This document shows positions 11,827-24,900 of a stretch of 64,000 nt of DNA, in pieces (position 1 is the first letter of the stretch; each line of letters starts with the position of its first letter). The DNA is from Lithospermum erythrorhizon (taxonomy: Eukaryota > Streptophyta > Magnoliopsida > Boraginales > Boraginaceae), in NCBI GenBank assembly GCA_019722365.1, contig JADFUC010000335.1, positions 868,001 to 932,000 of the forward strand, read 5' to 3'. The notes under the pieces were generated by a model, which saw only the letters and a list, made by a program, of their open reading frames with translations, was not told the origin of the DNA and did no database searches. The position numbers and the translations under genes are program-made.

Positions 11827-14800
11827 ATGGCAGAAATGTATATTACAGATGCGCTTCAAGTTGCATCTGACTGGCTGAAATCTGTACTGGATGCTCCATC
11901 ATCGAGAGCTGTTCTTTTTGGAGTACCCATTGGAGGTGAATTCGCATCGCCATTGTTTCCTTCTCTGCCGTCTTTAGACCACAATATTACTTTGTTCGTG
12001 CCTAGAGTTCTCAATTCTCGAATCTTCTGGCATATGAATGATCTTGCAGAATTTTAACTATTTGCTTGCAGGACATCTGTTCCTCGAAGGCCTTCTCCTC
12101 GTGGTCATTCTTTTCCTATTGTCTCAGAAAAGTTACAAGCCACCTAAAAGGCCTCTTACCAATAAGGTTGGATATTTACCAGAACTAATCTTCAATTCGA
12201 CTCATCTTTCCTTTCCTCCTCAAGTTGTTGGTCACTGTTATGTCTGACAATCCTTTGCTATGCATGCTTATGTTATCAAAACTTATTTGGTCTTGTGTCT
12301 ACTTCAGTGTATCTACTAGTAGTGTTTCCCATTTCCCTGACATGTTCTCTTATTTTCACTGATATATTGCCTTTTGACTGAGAAGTTGACCGTATAGACT
12401 GTTTATTTTTATATACCTATACATAGGGCACTTTTCTGTTTTTGTGACTCAATTTTTCTATTTGCTTTGCCAAGCTATGCAGTAAGTCCGTTGATTTATA
12501 TTTCAGGAAATAGATGAGCTGTGTAATGAATGGGTTCCAGAGTCCTTGATTCCTCCTATACCAGATGATATCAAATGCGATACACCAGTGCTGGAAGGGT
12601 AAGGTCGTTATTTTTTTTGGTTTAGGTTACTTATTATAGGAGTTCAAAAGAGTCTCTTGGAAAGTTGTAATGTGTGTAGGCAATATATGGGATCCATTTC
12701 AATTATGAAACTCTCTTTGGGATGGAGGAGTACAGTTGAAATCCCTCCCCTCCAAAATAAGAGTGTTTTTCAATGTTATGCACTGCTCTCCTAACTGTTA
12801 TCCTTTTCTGGAGAGCATTGTGAAGAGCCTTGGACAATAGCATCTTTTTTCCTCTATGTTTTGCGTTTCTGAATTTGTGCACACATTCCTGTATATATGT
12901 ATACATCTATAAGAGGAAAAGAAGATGAGTTAAAATTTTCAATGTCCAATTCATGTAAACAAAAGATATAATATTTCTCCATGTTCATAAGTTCATTATT
13001 GATTAAACTTAGGAGACATTGTCTCATGGTTTGCTTCTGTCCAGTGCTGCAGGACCACATGCAGTAGTTGATGGCAGAGAAGTTGTGAATTTTACCTCTG
13101 CAAATTATCTTGGATTATTAGGTCATGAAAAATTACTTGTAAGGAACTGCTTATCCCATTACTTCTCTTTTCATGTAACATTATAATTCAAATGATGCGC
13201 ATTGTTGCTTTACAGGATTCTTGTACTAAAGCAGTGGAAAAATATGGTGTTGGGTCATGTGGACCCCGTGGGTTCTATGGAACAATTGGTAAGATTATTT
13301 TCACCACGGATTTCTATGTACGTAAATTTTTTCCACCTAATCCATCTTTCCTATGTTAGAGAACCCAATCTTGATATCTTTATTTTTACAGATGTCCACC
13401 TTGATTGTGAGGCTAAAATAGCAAAGTTCCTCAGGACTCCTGATTCAATACTCTATTCTTACGGGCTTTCTACCATGTTTAGTGCAATCCCGGCATTCTG
13501 TAAGAAGGGAGATGTAATTGTTGTGTGAGTATGCTTGTTTTTATTTTGTTTTATCTATAAGTTGAACTGTATAATGTTGTGTACCTTGTGTCTCTCTTTT
13601 CATTCTTTGCCTTAATATCAACTGTGAAGTAGGGATAAAGTTGGTCTTCAAAATCCTTGCTTGATTATTGTGCATTTTGCCACTGCCTTTTCAACCATGA
13701 TGCTTTTTTTTTTCTAGATATAGAACCCTGCATAAGTGTTCAATGATAAAGACTGTTGTAAGCTGTTCAAAAGAGCCTTTTCATGCTTACAGTAGGGCCC
13801 CTTGCATGTGTAATGGTTGATCATGGCACCTCATCTGCTCTTTCCCTTTCATCTTTCTAAATTTACTGTCTTCTCCATGATATAGGGATGAGGGTGTTCA
13901 TTGGGGAATACAAAATGGGCTTCAACTCTCACGGAGCACAATCATATATTTCAAGCATAATGACGTGGAATCTTTAAGAGCTACTTTAGAAAAGGTCACT
14001 CAAGAAAATAAGCGAACTAAGAACCTAAGGCGCTACATTGTGGTTGAGGCTGTCTATCAGGTAAACTGTAAGCATCTCAGATATTGTGCATTTCCTCTAT
14101 TTGCTCCATCTCAATTTGTTTCATTATTTTATAGGAAAAGCATGTGATCCTTGATTACCTGTAGAATGGAAACTGAGCCCTCTACTGTTTTTTCATTCTG
14201 GGTGCATCCCAGTATAGTTGCTAACTCTCAATCAACCCCACTAGAAACTGTCTTGATCCTTGTACCAGACCTTATCTCGAGTGGGGATATATAACGAAGT
14301 GCATTTGTTTGATTCGAATTTCAGAATTCTGGCCAAGTTGCTCCATTGGATGAAATCATCATGCTAAAGGAAAAATATCTTTTTCGTGTGTTACTCGATG
14401 AAAGCAATTCTCTTGGGGTTCTAGGAAATTCCGGTAGAGGTTTGACGGAATTCTATAAAGTTCCGGTACAATATTTCACCATTTGTCTTGCCTATAAATT
14501 GTATGTACACTTTCTCACGATTTTCTGCATCCTCAGGTTGAGAAGATAGATATCATAACTGCAGACATGGGACGGGCATTGGCCACGGAAGGAGGATTCT
14601 GCACGGGGAGCAACAGAGTCATTGAACACCAAGTATGAAAATAAAGTAAAAATATTAATTATCTTGAAGTTCCATGATTATATATCTAGTTAATGGTGGA
14701 AACACATTTATTTGGTCCTGGTGTTCGTTGAGCTTCCTCATGGGACTATGGTAAATATTTGCTCATACTATCATCTAATTTGGCAACGGCTTAGCAGTTC

Positions 14801-15419
14801 TGGCTATGTGTTTTCTGCTTCCTTGCCTCCTTACCTTGCTAGTGCTGCAATAACTGCTTTTGTTGTTTTGGAAGAAAACCCAGAGCTAATTTCAAAGCTC
14901 AAAGAAAATATTGCACTCCTGTGGAAAGGCTTAATTTGCTTCTAATACTGTTCCTGGATGAAAGTGATTTTTATGATAACTAAATATTAAGCCTTATATT
15001 TTGGTTGTGGACTCTCCAGGCTTAATGGACATAAAAGGTCTCGAGATAATGAGCCATCCACAATCACCCATTGTCTTCCTCAAATTGAAGATGTCTACTG
15101 GTTCCTTTAAAAGTGACCTCCAGATTCTTGAAGATATTGCGGATCGGGTAAGTTGCAGTTCATAAGACTCATGCAACCTACCCTCTCTCTTTTTTACCAT
15201 CCTCTTTTTCTTGGGCGTAACCGTCCAATATAAACTTGTTTTCAGGCACTAAAGGAAGACTCGGTATTTGTAGCAATCTCAAAGCGATCAACCCTCGATA
15301 AATGTAGATTACCTGTTGGAATCAGATTGTATGCTTCTGCTGCACATTCAGAGCCTGATATAATCAAAGCATGTGAATCACTGAAGAGAATTGCAATAAC
15401 GTTGAAACTCGATATTTAG
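11827..15419 (+). CDS. LCB1: Serine palmitoyltransferase subunit LCB1
   Basis: Non-catalytic but essential subunit of ER-membrane serine palmitoyltransferase, which condenses serine with palmitoyl-CoA in the first step of sphingolipid synthesis. Exons: 11827-11935, 12072-12166, 12507-12598, 13045-13138, 13216-13288, 13392-13524, 13886-14060, 14325-14465, 14537-14632, 14787-14928, 15020-15147, 15246-15419. These give 483 residues, as in Arabidopsis LCB1 (482). An N-terminal membrane segment ([16 protein letters not shown]) is followed by the aminotransferase fold with [42 protein letters not shown] and [16 protein letters not shown]. The PLP lysine is absent, as expected for LCB1. Oddity: exon 10 (14787-14928) matches the family perfectly, but no AG precedes it and its donor is GC. 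An AG at 14731-14732 would add 18 in-frame residues. Confidence 0.93.
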
Positions 15420-16445
15420 GTAATTCACTGTTTCTCTGGAGGCTTCATTGTTGAAGACTCTCTTCGAGTCAGAAGATGGCAAAAAGATTGGCGAATTAAA
15501 TCAAAAGGTCACTCCTCCATCTTATATCTGCAATAGTTCCTGCAAATTTATTAGCAGTATATTGCTCTTTCAGGTTGTGAAACTTATAGGAATGATCACT
15601 TAGTTACTTTGAAATCGACTATAGACGTAGTCTTCTCGAGTGCAATGAATATTCATTATTTTTGTTATATTGTCGATTGTATTTGCAGTTTTATTGTATA
15701 GCAATGAAGAGAGGGGGAGGGTAGAATCGTCGATATTCTTGTAATCTAAAGTGCTTAACCAATGGATTTGTTCTTAATACATGACGTACAATGAGACATG
15801 GAAATGAGCTAGGGAATCATTTCCGCAAAAGTCGCCCTATGTAAACCCCTGCGATCACTTCAATGCATCATTTCCACTCATCTTACATTGATATCAACTA
15901 AAATTGTTCATAACCTCAACGAAGGGATGAAATAACTTTTAAAGGAGTATGTTATTTATAGTTTTATTTGACTATTTGTAATAGGGATCTAAAGTTAATA
16001 AATGAAAAACCCTTTCATTACCTAGATGAGATAACACACATGAATTTAATAAAGTATTCCTATGCATCAGGAGATATGAATTCAAGTTTCGATTTTCTAT
16101 GAAAATTGGTACCCACAATCAATGACACATAAAATATAAAGCGCATATATATATATATATATATATATCTTTGAACGAGTTGAGTCGGATTGAAACTGCT
16201 TTATTTGAATGCTTTTGATAATTATCAAACGAACTTTCATTTTTTGAAATGACATCGAATCGAATTTAAACATATATAAATATTCAGGCGTTAAGATTCG
16301 TAATTTCTAATATTATATAATTCTACTCTTCATCACTAATTTAAAAAAAAAATATTTATACGCTCCGGAAAATTAGGGACTATATAAGCAAAATGTGCCG
16401 AACTCAAAATAAAATACGCTAAAAAATTCAAAATTGTAAACCAAA
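15420..16445. other. Intergenic: LCB1 3' end and BRIZ-like promoter
   Basis: No gene is seen. The region is AT-rich with a (TA)n tract at 16147-16168. Sequence from about 16340 to 16445 is probably the promoter and leader of the downstream BRIZ-like gene; no unambiguous TATA box can be assigned. Confidence 0.5.
16147..16168. repeat. (TA)n microsatellite
   Basis: Uninterrupted run of about 11 TA units in the LCB1-BRIZ intergenic region. Confidence 0.95.
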
Positions 16446-19400
16446 ATGTTCATTCTTCAAGTACACAGTCTGGATTTCCCGCAACCAATTTCCACCACCG
16501 TCCCCCTTACCTCCTCCGCGGCGTCGTCTCACGGCCCAAACCCTAAGCCCACCGACGATTCCTCAAACACTACTCCCCCTCCAACCGAGCTCCGCGGCGT
16601 CAGCCACCTCTTCCGCCTCCTTCCGCCGTCCACGTCATCAACCGGAGCTCCGATCACCACCACCTCCATTTCAGACTCCTCCTCCATTATCTTCATTGTT
16701 GCTGTCCCTAACTACCTCTCCTACGATGACTTGCTGCTTTTTTGTGGACCGTATATTCATCAATTCTCGCGAATTGTCTTCCTCAGGTACAGTAAAAACT
16801 CGATAAATTAATAATATGGGGACAGTGAAATTTATTAATTTATAAAGTTATTGATTTATCGAGTATTAATTTAAATACTTAATTTATTGATTATTAATTT
16901 AAAGAGTTTCTACTGTATATGCAATTGTATACGAAATCGTATTATGTAGTACGTAGGACTATTTAATGTTGATGAAGTCGTTGACTATTGAAGATTGTTC
17001 AATTTTGAGTTATGTTTGACCTTTGAACTCGATTATTTTTGTATATGCAATTAGAGTTAGTTGCACAAATGCAACTCCGAGTTTGGAAAAAGTTGAGAAT
17101 TAGTTTCCGAGTTTGCATTAGTGCAATGCTAGTCCCGAGTGATGAAATAAAATGATCATTTTTGCTTAAGTTTGTAACTCTAGAGATTAGTATGGCACCA
17201 TTGAAAACTTCGGATTAAGTCTCGACTTTTGACAAACTCTGGAACTGTATGTGCAATTGTCTCTATGCAATAAAATAGGTAAGTACATACTCGGATTACT
17301 AAGTGTTGATGAAGTCGTTGACTATTGCATCTGTGTACATGAAGTCGTAAAGAGGAAAATCTCAATACGGGACTCTATTATGAGTCGGGACTCTATTATG
17401 AGTATATGAATACAATAGATCAGCTTGTTTACTGCACTAGTTAATCAACTTAATAAATTGGGTAAAAAATGGGATATATGCACACATATATCTATTGATT
17501 TCATTGTTCTAGCTGATTGTAAGTTCAAAGATTAAATACTGTATCCTAGTTGGAGTATAGTGGGCTGAATTATGTGTTTGAGTCAGAAATGATACAGTGG
17601 AGGATAGATATAGTGTATTGATCTGGCTAAAGAATCAATCGAGCTTGGATGGTTTCTACAACAGTTTCAATGGGAAGAGATACAGTCCTGCAGAGGTATC
17701 CCAACTTCTATCTATCCCTTCCTTTTCTCTTGGCCACATGCATACTTTCTCGAACTTCTCTTTCTTGTTGGCTGCATTCATTCAATTAGATCTAATCAAT
17801 TTTGTTTGATTCTATACAGGCAGAGATATGCCATATATACTTCTTACACTCAGTCGAATATTATGAGTCTGCTGAACTTGCAATTGATCCACCACGGGGG
17901 TTCACTGAGTTGCCAACTTGTCCAGTTTGTCTTGGTCAGTTTGCTTTTGTTGTGATGTTTACATTTTCAAATGGTTTTTAGCCGTCTGTGTTGGTTTTAT
18001 TGTTTGTTTAGGCAAAACTTAATTTGATAGTCTTCCTTTCATCCCTTAGAAAGATTGGACCAAGATACAAGTGGCATACAGAAATCGCTTTGTGATCACT
18101 CATTTCAGTGCTCCTGTGTTTCAAAATGGACATACTTGTCTTGCCAGGTTAGACATTCTTCTTCAGAGGCCTAATCCATTTTTATCTTCTCTGGACCTTT
18201 TAATTTAAAAATCTACTTTTTCTTCCCATGTCACCAACTGGCCTTTGTGCTATTGTGCTCTATGTGCACTTGACTACTATGGTTTGAGCTCTTTATTTTG
18301 ATTTGTTTGTTTTAACTGAATATATGAACTATCATTGTCACTATTCTTTTTCCTTTTTCAGGTCTGTCGACTTTGTCAGCAGCAAGATGAAAAACCAATT
18401 TGCTCAGTTTGTGGAACACTAAAAAATCTTTGGGTTTGTCTGATATGTGGCTTTGTAGGATGTGGAAGGTTAGAGATCTATTTTGTGTTCTCTTGATGTG
18501 TTTGTTTTGTCTGATATGTGGACTTCTAGGATGTGGAAGGTTAGAGATTTATTCTTGATGAGCATATATTATTGCCTATGTAGTACTTGATTTTGACATG
18601 TCAATTTCATCCAGGTATGAGAAGGGACATGCTATCGAACATTGGAGAGAGACACAGCATCACTATTCTCTTGAATTGGAGAGGCAACAGATTTGGGACT
18701 ATGTTGGGGACAAATATGTTCATCGGTTAAACCCAAAGGCCGATGGCAAGTCCGTCAATACACACTTGTGTTGTAGTTCCATGGATGGAGAATGTAATAC
18801 ATGTGGATATAACGAGGATCCAGAACTTGGTGGTGCTCTTCTCAGCAGCAAGTTTGAAGCGGTATGGTTCTTTTGTTGAATTGGTTAAATTTGTTAGATG
18901 TTTTTATATAACATCTTCATTTTTCGTTGCTATTACGAAAGTAGGCATCTGAAATAATGCTTCACTGTTAAAACCCATAATACTCTGCACTTGGCGTCCT
19001 TGTAAATTTTGCAATTAGCTAATTCTTTTCAATACTCAATGAAAATAAGGGGTGACCTAACACAGGGCTGAATGGTTTGTTTTTTCAATACTTAATGAAC
19101 CTTCTAGCATCTAATTTAAATCATTATATTTTTTCTTATTGATGGCCTGACAATCTATTTAGATGCTTCTAATCGACTTATTTTGATATTAATTCATAGT
19201 ACTAAATTTCTCATACATGTAATACCATGTACAGTACTTGATGTCCTTGTTACTGTGCCAATTTAATTTATGTATTTGCAACTTTGAAAAGATTGGTACT
19301 CAGTATTATTTTACGGTATTAGTATTGTGCTGAACAGGTTGCTGCACTTGCATTTTCCTAATCTTTATACATTACAGATAACAGATGAGTATAACCATCT

Positions 19401-20972
19401 TCTAGCGAGTCAACTGGAGATTCAGAGACAGGTGAGTATGAGCTTGAGAAAATATCGAGCACTCCAGTCTGTTTATGTTATACTCCGTAGTATATAACCT
19501 TGTTTTCCTTTTACGTAACTCATCAAGCACTTTACACTCGATAATAATTTGTTTTGTGTTGGTTCATCATTAATGCAGTAGTTTTAATTCACAGCCTCGT
19601 TGCCACAATTATATAAGTATTATTGCTGTGAAGCTGCAAATTAGATAATTGTTGTTCAAGGTAATTGGGCGGGGTGAGAGTTGGGGGAGTTCAGTCGCGC
19701 TGCCTGCAATATTAGTAACAAATTCGCTTAAATTTATCCTTCTCTCAGCACTTTGAGTCTTTGCTTGCTGAGATACGAAGTGGAAAGGATAACTGCATAG
19801 CGAAGGCAGTGGAGAAATCCATCTTTACGAGGACAAATGATCTGCAATCCAAAGCAGACCAATATGTAGAGGAAAAGAAGATCCTTGTTAAGGTGAGTGT
19901 AATTTCTTTCAGAAAAAGAAGCTAACTCAACATGAAACTAAAATAGAAAGTTGAGATACTTGAGAATATACTACTTATGGATGGATTTTATGCATCTTGA
20001 TGGTCCATAACATTGCACCTTTTGTTTATTGTAGACAAATGAAGATCTCACAAAAGAACAGCAGCTTCTGCAAAAGAGATTTAAAGAAATTGAAGAGAGG
20101 TATTTGAAAAATAGTCTTTTCATTTGAATCAACAGTGTTCATGGTGATTAAGACATTCCAAGTAGAGTTTTAAAATGATGCTTTCATTTTTACCAGAAGA
20201 AAATGTAGCCAAACACCCTATTAATTTAAATACATTCTGTCGTTTTAATCAAAGATTCATTGCAGACATACCATCTGAATATCATATCTGACATCCAATT
20301 ATTTGCTTGCTCTGCCAGACCGCCACATCTATATTTATGTTGAACTTTCTCATAGTAGTATGCACTCAATATCCTAGTGATTAATTTTGATACTCCCTCC
20401 AATCCATTTTAATTGACTTTATTACGTATCGAGATAATCTTTGATCTTCAATTACTCTTTAATTATATTATTAAAAAATTAAAAAATTAATACAGTATTA
20501 TGAAAGTATTTTTAATAGGCAGATCAATTATATAAATTTTATATTTTTAGAATAATGAATAATTAATAGTGATAGTCGAGAGATTCGGTAATTGAAAGTG
20601 GCAATGATTAAAATGGATTGGAAGGAATATATTAAAAAGTTGAGAATTGTATTTTCAGGGAAAGAGAATTATTGAGGACGAGGAATGAGAAGATAACTGA
20701 CCTGGAAGAGCAGGTATGGCCGTATAGGTGGTAACAGCCGATGGGACCCTTTTCTTCATGTGCACTGAAAACATTGTTTATGTATGTAATTTAACTGTTA
20801 ATTGCAGATTAGGGACATCAAAATATATTTAGGAGCCCAACAAACAATTGCTAACATGACAGATTCAGAGAGCATTAAAGATGGAACTGTTTTACCTGTG
20901 GAGTTGAGCAACTGTAACTCCTCTTCAGGCAATTCAAAAAGACGTACAAAATCAAGTCGCAGGCGTAACTAG
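16446..20972 (+). CDS. BRAP2 RING ZnF-UBP domain protein (BRIZ-type E3 ligase)
   Basis: Homologue of Arabidopsis BRIZ1/BRIZ2, RING E3 ligases acting as a heteromer and needed for germination. Exons: 16446-16786, 17587-17695, 17820-17934, 18050-18147, 18362-18468, 18615-18861, 19378-19431, 19749-19892, 20035-20099, 20659-20713, 20808-20972, giving 499 residues (family about 480-490). Order: MFILQVHSLDFP start, BRAP2 (RRM-like) domain with IIFIVAVPNYLSYDDLLLF, RING (TCPVCLERLDQD, CDHSFQCSC, CQVCRLC), ZnF-UBP (CSVCGTLKNLWVCLICG, CGRYEKGHAIEHW), a long charged coiled coil from about residue 350, and a basic tail ending SKRRTKSSRRRN. It starts at the only ATG with family-like N-terminal residues. 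Whether it is the BRIZ1 or BRIZ2 orthologue cannot be decided here. Intron 1 starts with a MITE, intron 9 holds a Stowaway MITE and the exon 5 end is duplicated. Confidence 0.92.
16788..16917. mobile_element. Short MITE at the first splice donor of the BRIZ-like gene
   Basis: A 130-base unit with near-perfect terminal inverted repeats: left end TACAGTAAAAACTCGATAAA, right end complementary to TACAGTAGAAACTCTTTAAA. It is AT-rich, has no coding capacity, and abuts exon 1. Family (Tc1/mariner-like with TA target or hAT-like) not settled. Confidence 0.8.
18435..18548 (+). repeat. Tandem copy of exon 5 end and its splice donor
   Basis: Bases 18435-18477, covering the end of exon 5 and its donor, recur with few changes at 18506-18548 (period 71). 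Both copies contain GGAAG|GTTAGAGAT, so a second potential donor lies 71 bases downstream. Reading through from the first donor meets a stop codon quickly. Confidence 0.85.
20391..20631. mobile_element. Stowaway-type MITE in BRIZ-like intron 9
   Basis: Left end TACTCCCTCCAATCCATTTT and right end complementary (AAAATGGATTGGAAGGAATA) form the CTCCCTCC-type inverted repeats of Stowaway (Tc1/mariner) MITEs, with TA at the borders. About 240 bases, AT-rich, no coding capacity. Confidence 0.85.
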
Positions 20973-21922
20973 GTATCGTGGATACTCTGCATCCAGATTG
21001 GAAGTTAAAGTAGCTCGCTTCAAGAGCTAGATCATATAGAAAAAGTCCACCCCCGAATTGGAATGTAGCACAATCGCAAGCTTGCAGTAACTTCCCAGTG
21101 AATTGAAACTAGCACCTCATTTCTTTGTTTCTTGGAAGAATGTACATATTGACTCCTAGAGAAAACGCTTTAATACATTGACTCTATCTGCAGCGGCTTT
21201 GTATCTTTGTATATGATATGGAGTATTTGCTTCTCCGAACTGGAGATTTAATTTTGAGTAAGAGATCGATGGTTCTATGTCATCGTGTCTAAGTAGTTCC
21301 CATATGTCAATACTTGTCGTTTCAGTTGTCAATGGATTATGCCAGTTTCGTTAAGTTGAAATATGCTAGTCCTATCTTGTTTCTTAATATATAAGGCAAT
21401 TATTGACTATAAATCGAGCATTTGTTTATTAAAGCTAGTGGAATTTTAGCACTATATTGCAAACAAGCAGTGGCGGAATCAAAAAGTTTATATAGGGATT
21501 CTAAGAAACTAATATTGCCCAAATAAAGAAAATATACAAATTTGAACAACTTAAATTTTGAAATTTTTTAGGGGACTACTGCTTCCCTTTTTTAAGCTAG
21601 TACTGCTAAATTGACTATTTGCTGAACACAAGCATGGTAAAGGAATATGACATCTAAATCTAATCAGTATCTCCGGAGATGACCTGTATAAGGATCCTAT
21701 ATTCACAGACAGCCTTCTATATTCACTACCATTTATTTCTAAATTTACAGAATAAGGATCCTGGCTACAATGTGCGTGAACGAAACTCCGAACTACCTCT
21801 ATGAGAACCGAGTTTAGTCATATGAAGGCGATATTTGGGATCATGATCTCCTCGAGAACAAAATCAAAGTTGCGAACATGGTACTAACTACATGAGAAGA
21901 TATATGTTCATGCTCCCGAGTG
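20973..21922. other. Convergent intergenic region
   Basis: Lies between the stop codons of the BRIZ-like gene (+) and TPR4-like gene (-) and should hold both 3' UTRs and polyadenylation signals. A fragment at about 21468-21580 starts with AGTGGCGGAATC, a word resembling the end of the MITE at 30416-30612. No gene is seen. Confidence 0.5.
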
Positions 21923-24900
21923 CTACCTCTCTAAATGATCTGAACTGGCAGCAGCAGAAGTACTCGGCCCACCACCACTCTCCAGTGGAGGAGATGTACC
22001 CCACTTGGCTTCTGATTCAGTTGGTTCAAGAACATGGACACCACCAACGCTAAGCCCGACTGCAAACTGATTACATTCAGTTGGATGTGCAGCTATGACC
22101 AAGGGGTATGCCTTTGAACTGCAAAATTAATTGTTAGATCATAAGCAAGAGGGAAAATTTAGAATTAAAAACAATATATCATAGATTTCAGTCCTTACAA
22201 AATGAGAAAAACTAAATAAAAGAGGTGTATGATAGACTTCTTCATTTGCAGGATCCATATGTACCTTGGATTTGTAGGCAGATATGCACTAGGATTGATT
22301 TGACATCTAAGTTGGAGTGTTGCAGCTGTTAGCACTCCTAAACTTCCATCTTGAAAACTGACGTATATAGATAAGCTATCACAGGAATATGTGGCATATG
22401 TGATTGGTCCCCTTGCTTCTCGGGGTGCCCACTGCATGATTATGGATGCCATGTTAGCATTTAAAGAACAATTTTAAATAGTCACTAGCTATAGTTCATG
22501 GGAAGACATGAGCAGGTGACTCAGATTTAACCATCATTAGTTAAACCCTCCTGATGTTAAACGAGTTCCAACGAGATCAAGAACGTCCATCTGTAAGGGT
22601 ATTAGCTTTAGTATCTTAAACTAGGGAAAAAGTTGGTGTTCTCTGAGTTTATTTCATTATATAAAGGTGAAAGAAATTACATACCCCATCATGAGTGAAC
22701 AGATTCTATGATACAACAGTGCTTCAAAAAATTAAAAATGTGAACAGAAGTAATAAGCAATATGGTTAGGTTATAACCTGCTTGAGGCAGTCCAGTTTAG
22801 GCACTTCATAAATGGCTATCTGTGTTTCATGAACTACTAGCACATGTTTTTGGTCCTGGTGAAATTGCACACTAGTATCTGCAAGAGGAGCATCTGCACG
22901 TACAACAGGACCAGGAGTGTGCAAGTATTTACTACTTATCTTCTCCCAGACATCAGTACTCCAAACACATAACTGCAAAAACAGGGCAAATCAAAGTGGT
23001 CACTCTAATAGTGTGAATTTCATGGATCTTAAATGCATGAAAGACACAGGACGAATGAATTCTGTTAAAATATTGAAAAGCCAATATATAATAATGGAAA
23101 CAGAGTTTAGAAGATAACACTTTCGTCATAAGGATATATGTCCTAACTTTTATGATTATGTAACCAGAGTTTAGTTATGTTAGGAAAGGGAAATGGAAAA
23201 TAAGACCAGGATGCACCTGCAAATTGGAATTGAGAATTTAGATTTACAAATGGACCTTACCTGAGAATCTGCTCCAGAAGATAAAAGCACATTAAGAGTA
23301 TTTGAGAAGGAGAGGCCAGTTATGCGTTGCTGATGGCCTTTGAGCTTGCTTTTAACCTTGTAATTAGAAAATATATTAAATTAGTGTATGACTATAGGCT
23401 AGTATCTCATTTATGACAAGAGTTACTAGGTCAAACCTCATCAAGCCGAACGTTATAAATTTGTATTGTAGCATCATCCATTCCTATGGCTATGACATTG
23501 TTATCTTGTGGATGGAAAGCCAAAAATGTTGCTGCGGGTGAAGGGGCCATAAATGTTGTCATTGTCTGCAAGTCAAGTCCCAGGAAATGAAGTTGAAAAT
23601 GGATATATAGAAAATACCCCGTAGACAACATAGAAAGGTAACCGACATATTTATGTCACTTGACTTCGATCCTCAGTCTTCAGTTAACTCTAAACTAAAA
23701 CCAAACCAAACCTTGCCTTGTCCCAATAAGTTGTGACAGTGAACTCTACACTACTATCACAAATTTATATAGGATATACACTATATATAGAATACAAGAG
23801 TGATAGCTGACAAGGGACAACTTCACATTTACTAACAGAACACATGAGACATTGAATAATTTAGGAGGGAAAGGTTCAAATTCACTTTATTTAGTTTCTG
23901 AAGGTTCATAAAATAGTTGTAAGTTGAACAAGGAATGTTATGTTCATTAGAAATATACTTAAATAAACTACTCCGTAATAAACAGAACACTTGCCTTAAA
24001 TGTCATCATGTTAAATAATGAAATTTTCCCTCCTGAAGCTGACATTACGTAAGAATCATTCTTCGAAAGAGCGAAGCATGGGACTACATCTTCAGGGTCT
24101 GCATCGCTAATGTCATTAGTCATTAATATTCCACTTGCAGGCTGCCATAATTGTGGTAAAACACCAGCATTTGCCTAAAAGTACATAAATATGTAAGAAA
24201 CTTGTTGGAAGGAGAATATATAGAAACTCAAACTTGTTCAGCAATATATCAATTACCTTTCCGCTGGGATTTCTTTCATTCCTTGGCCATTTCCAAAGGT
24301 TGTGCACAGCATTGGCAGACAATGCCAATATGGCATTCCCAGAGTTTGTATATATCAATCGTATCACCTGAAAGGTTATGATCAGTGAAAAGGGGGAAAC
24401 AGGAACTCTTCATAAGACGCTGTACACGAAAAGGAACATGTTACGAGGCAGAGCATCTCAAAGTGCTAACAATTTGATCTCTACAAGGATCTTCTAGGCT
24501 CTCACAGATCTCCATGGACTATGGTATTCATCTAATTATAAAGTCAAACTATGTGTTACCATATCCTTAATATTCATTGACCATGGTAGGGACCAGTACG
24601 TAGATACTCCTGACTTGATCAATTACATATTAACCAATTTCTACAAATTGAATATGAAAAGATGGTATATTAAAGAATCTTAGAAAAATCAAACTAGCCC
24701 AAGGAAATAAAAATTGCAACCAACTATATCAGTACCAAGGACAAATAAGATGCCTTCAACATTGGGTAGTATGTAATTGAGCAATGCCACATCGGCTACC
24801 AGTGAAATAAAGCAAGGTATCTAATTTAACCAGAGAAAAGAACAATTTGGTGAATAAAATTGTTGCCCAGGGTTCGGACATGGGCTATAACATATCATTA

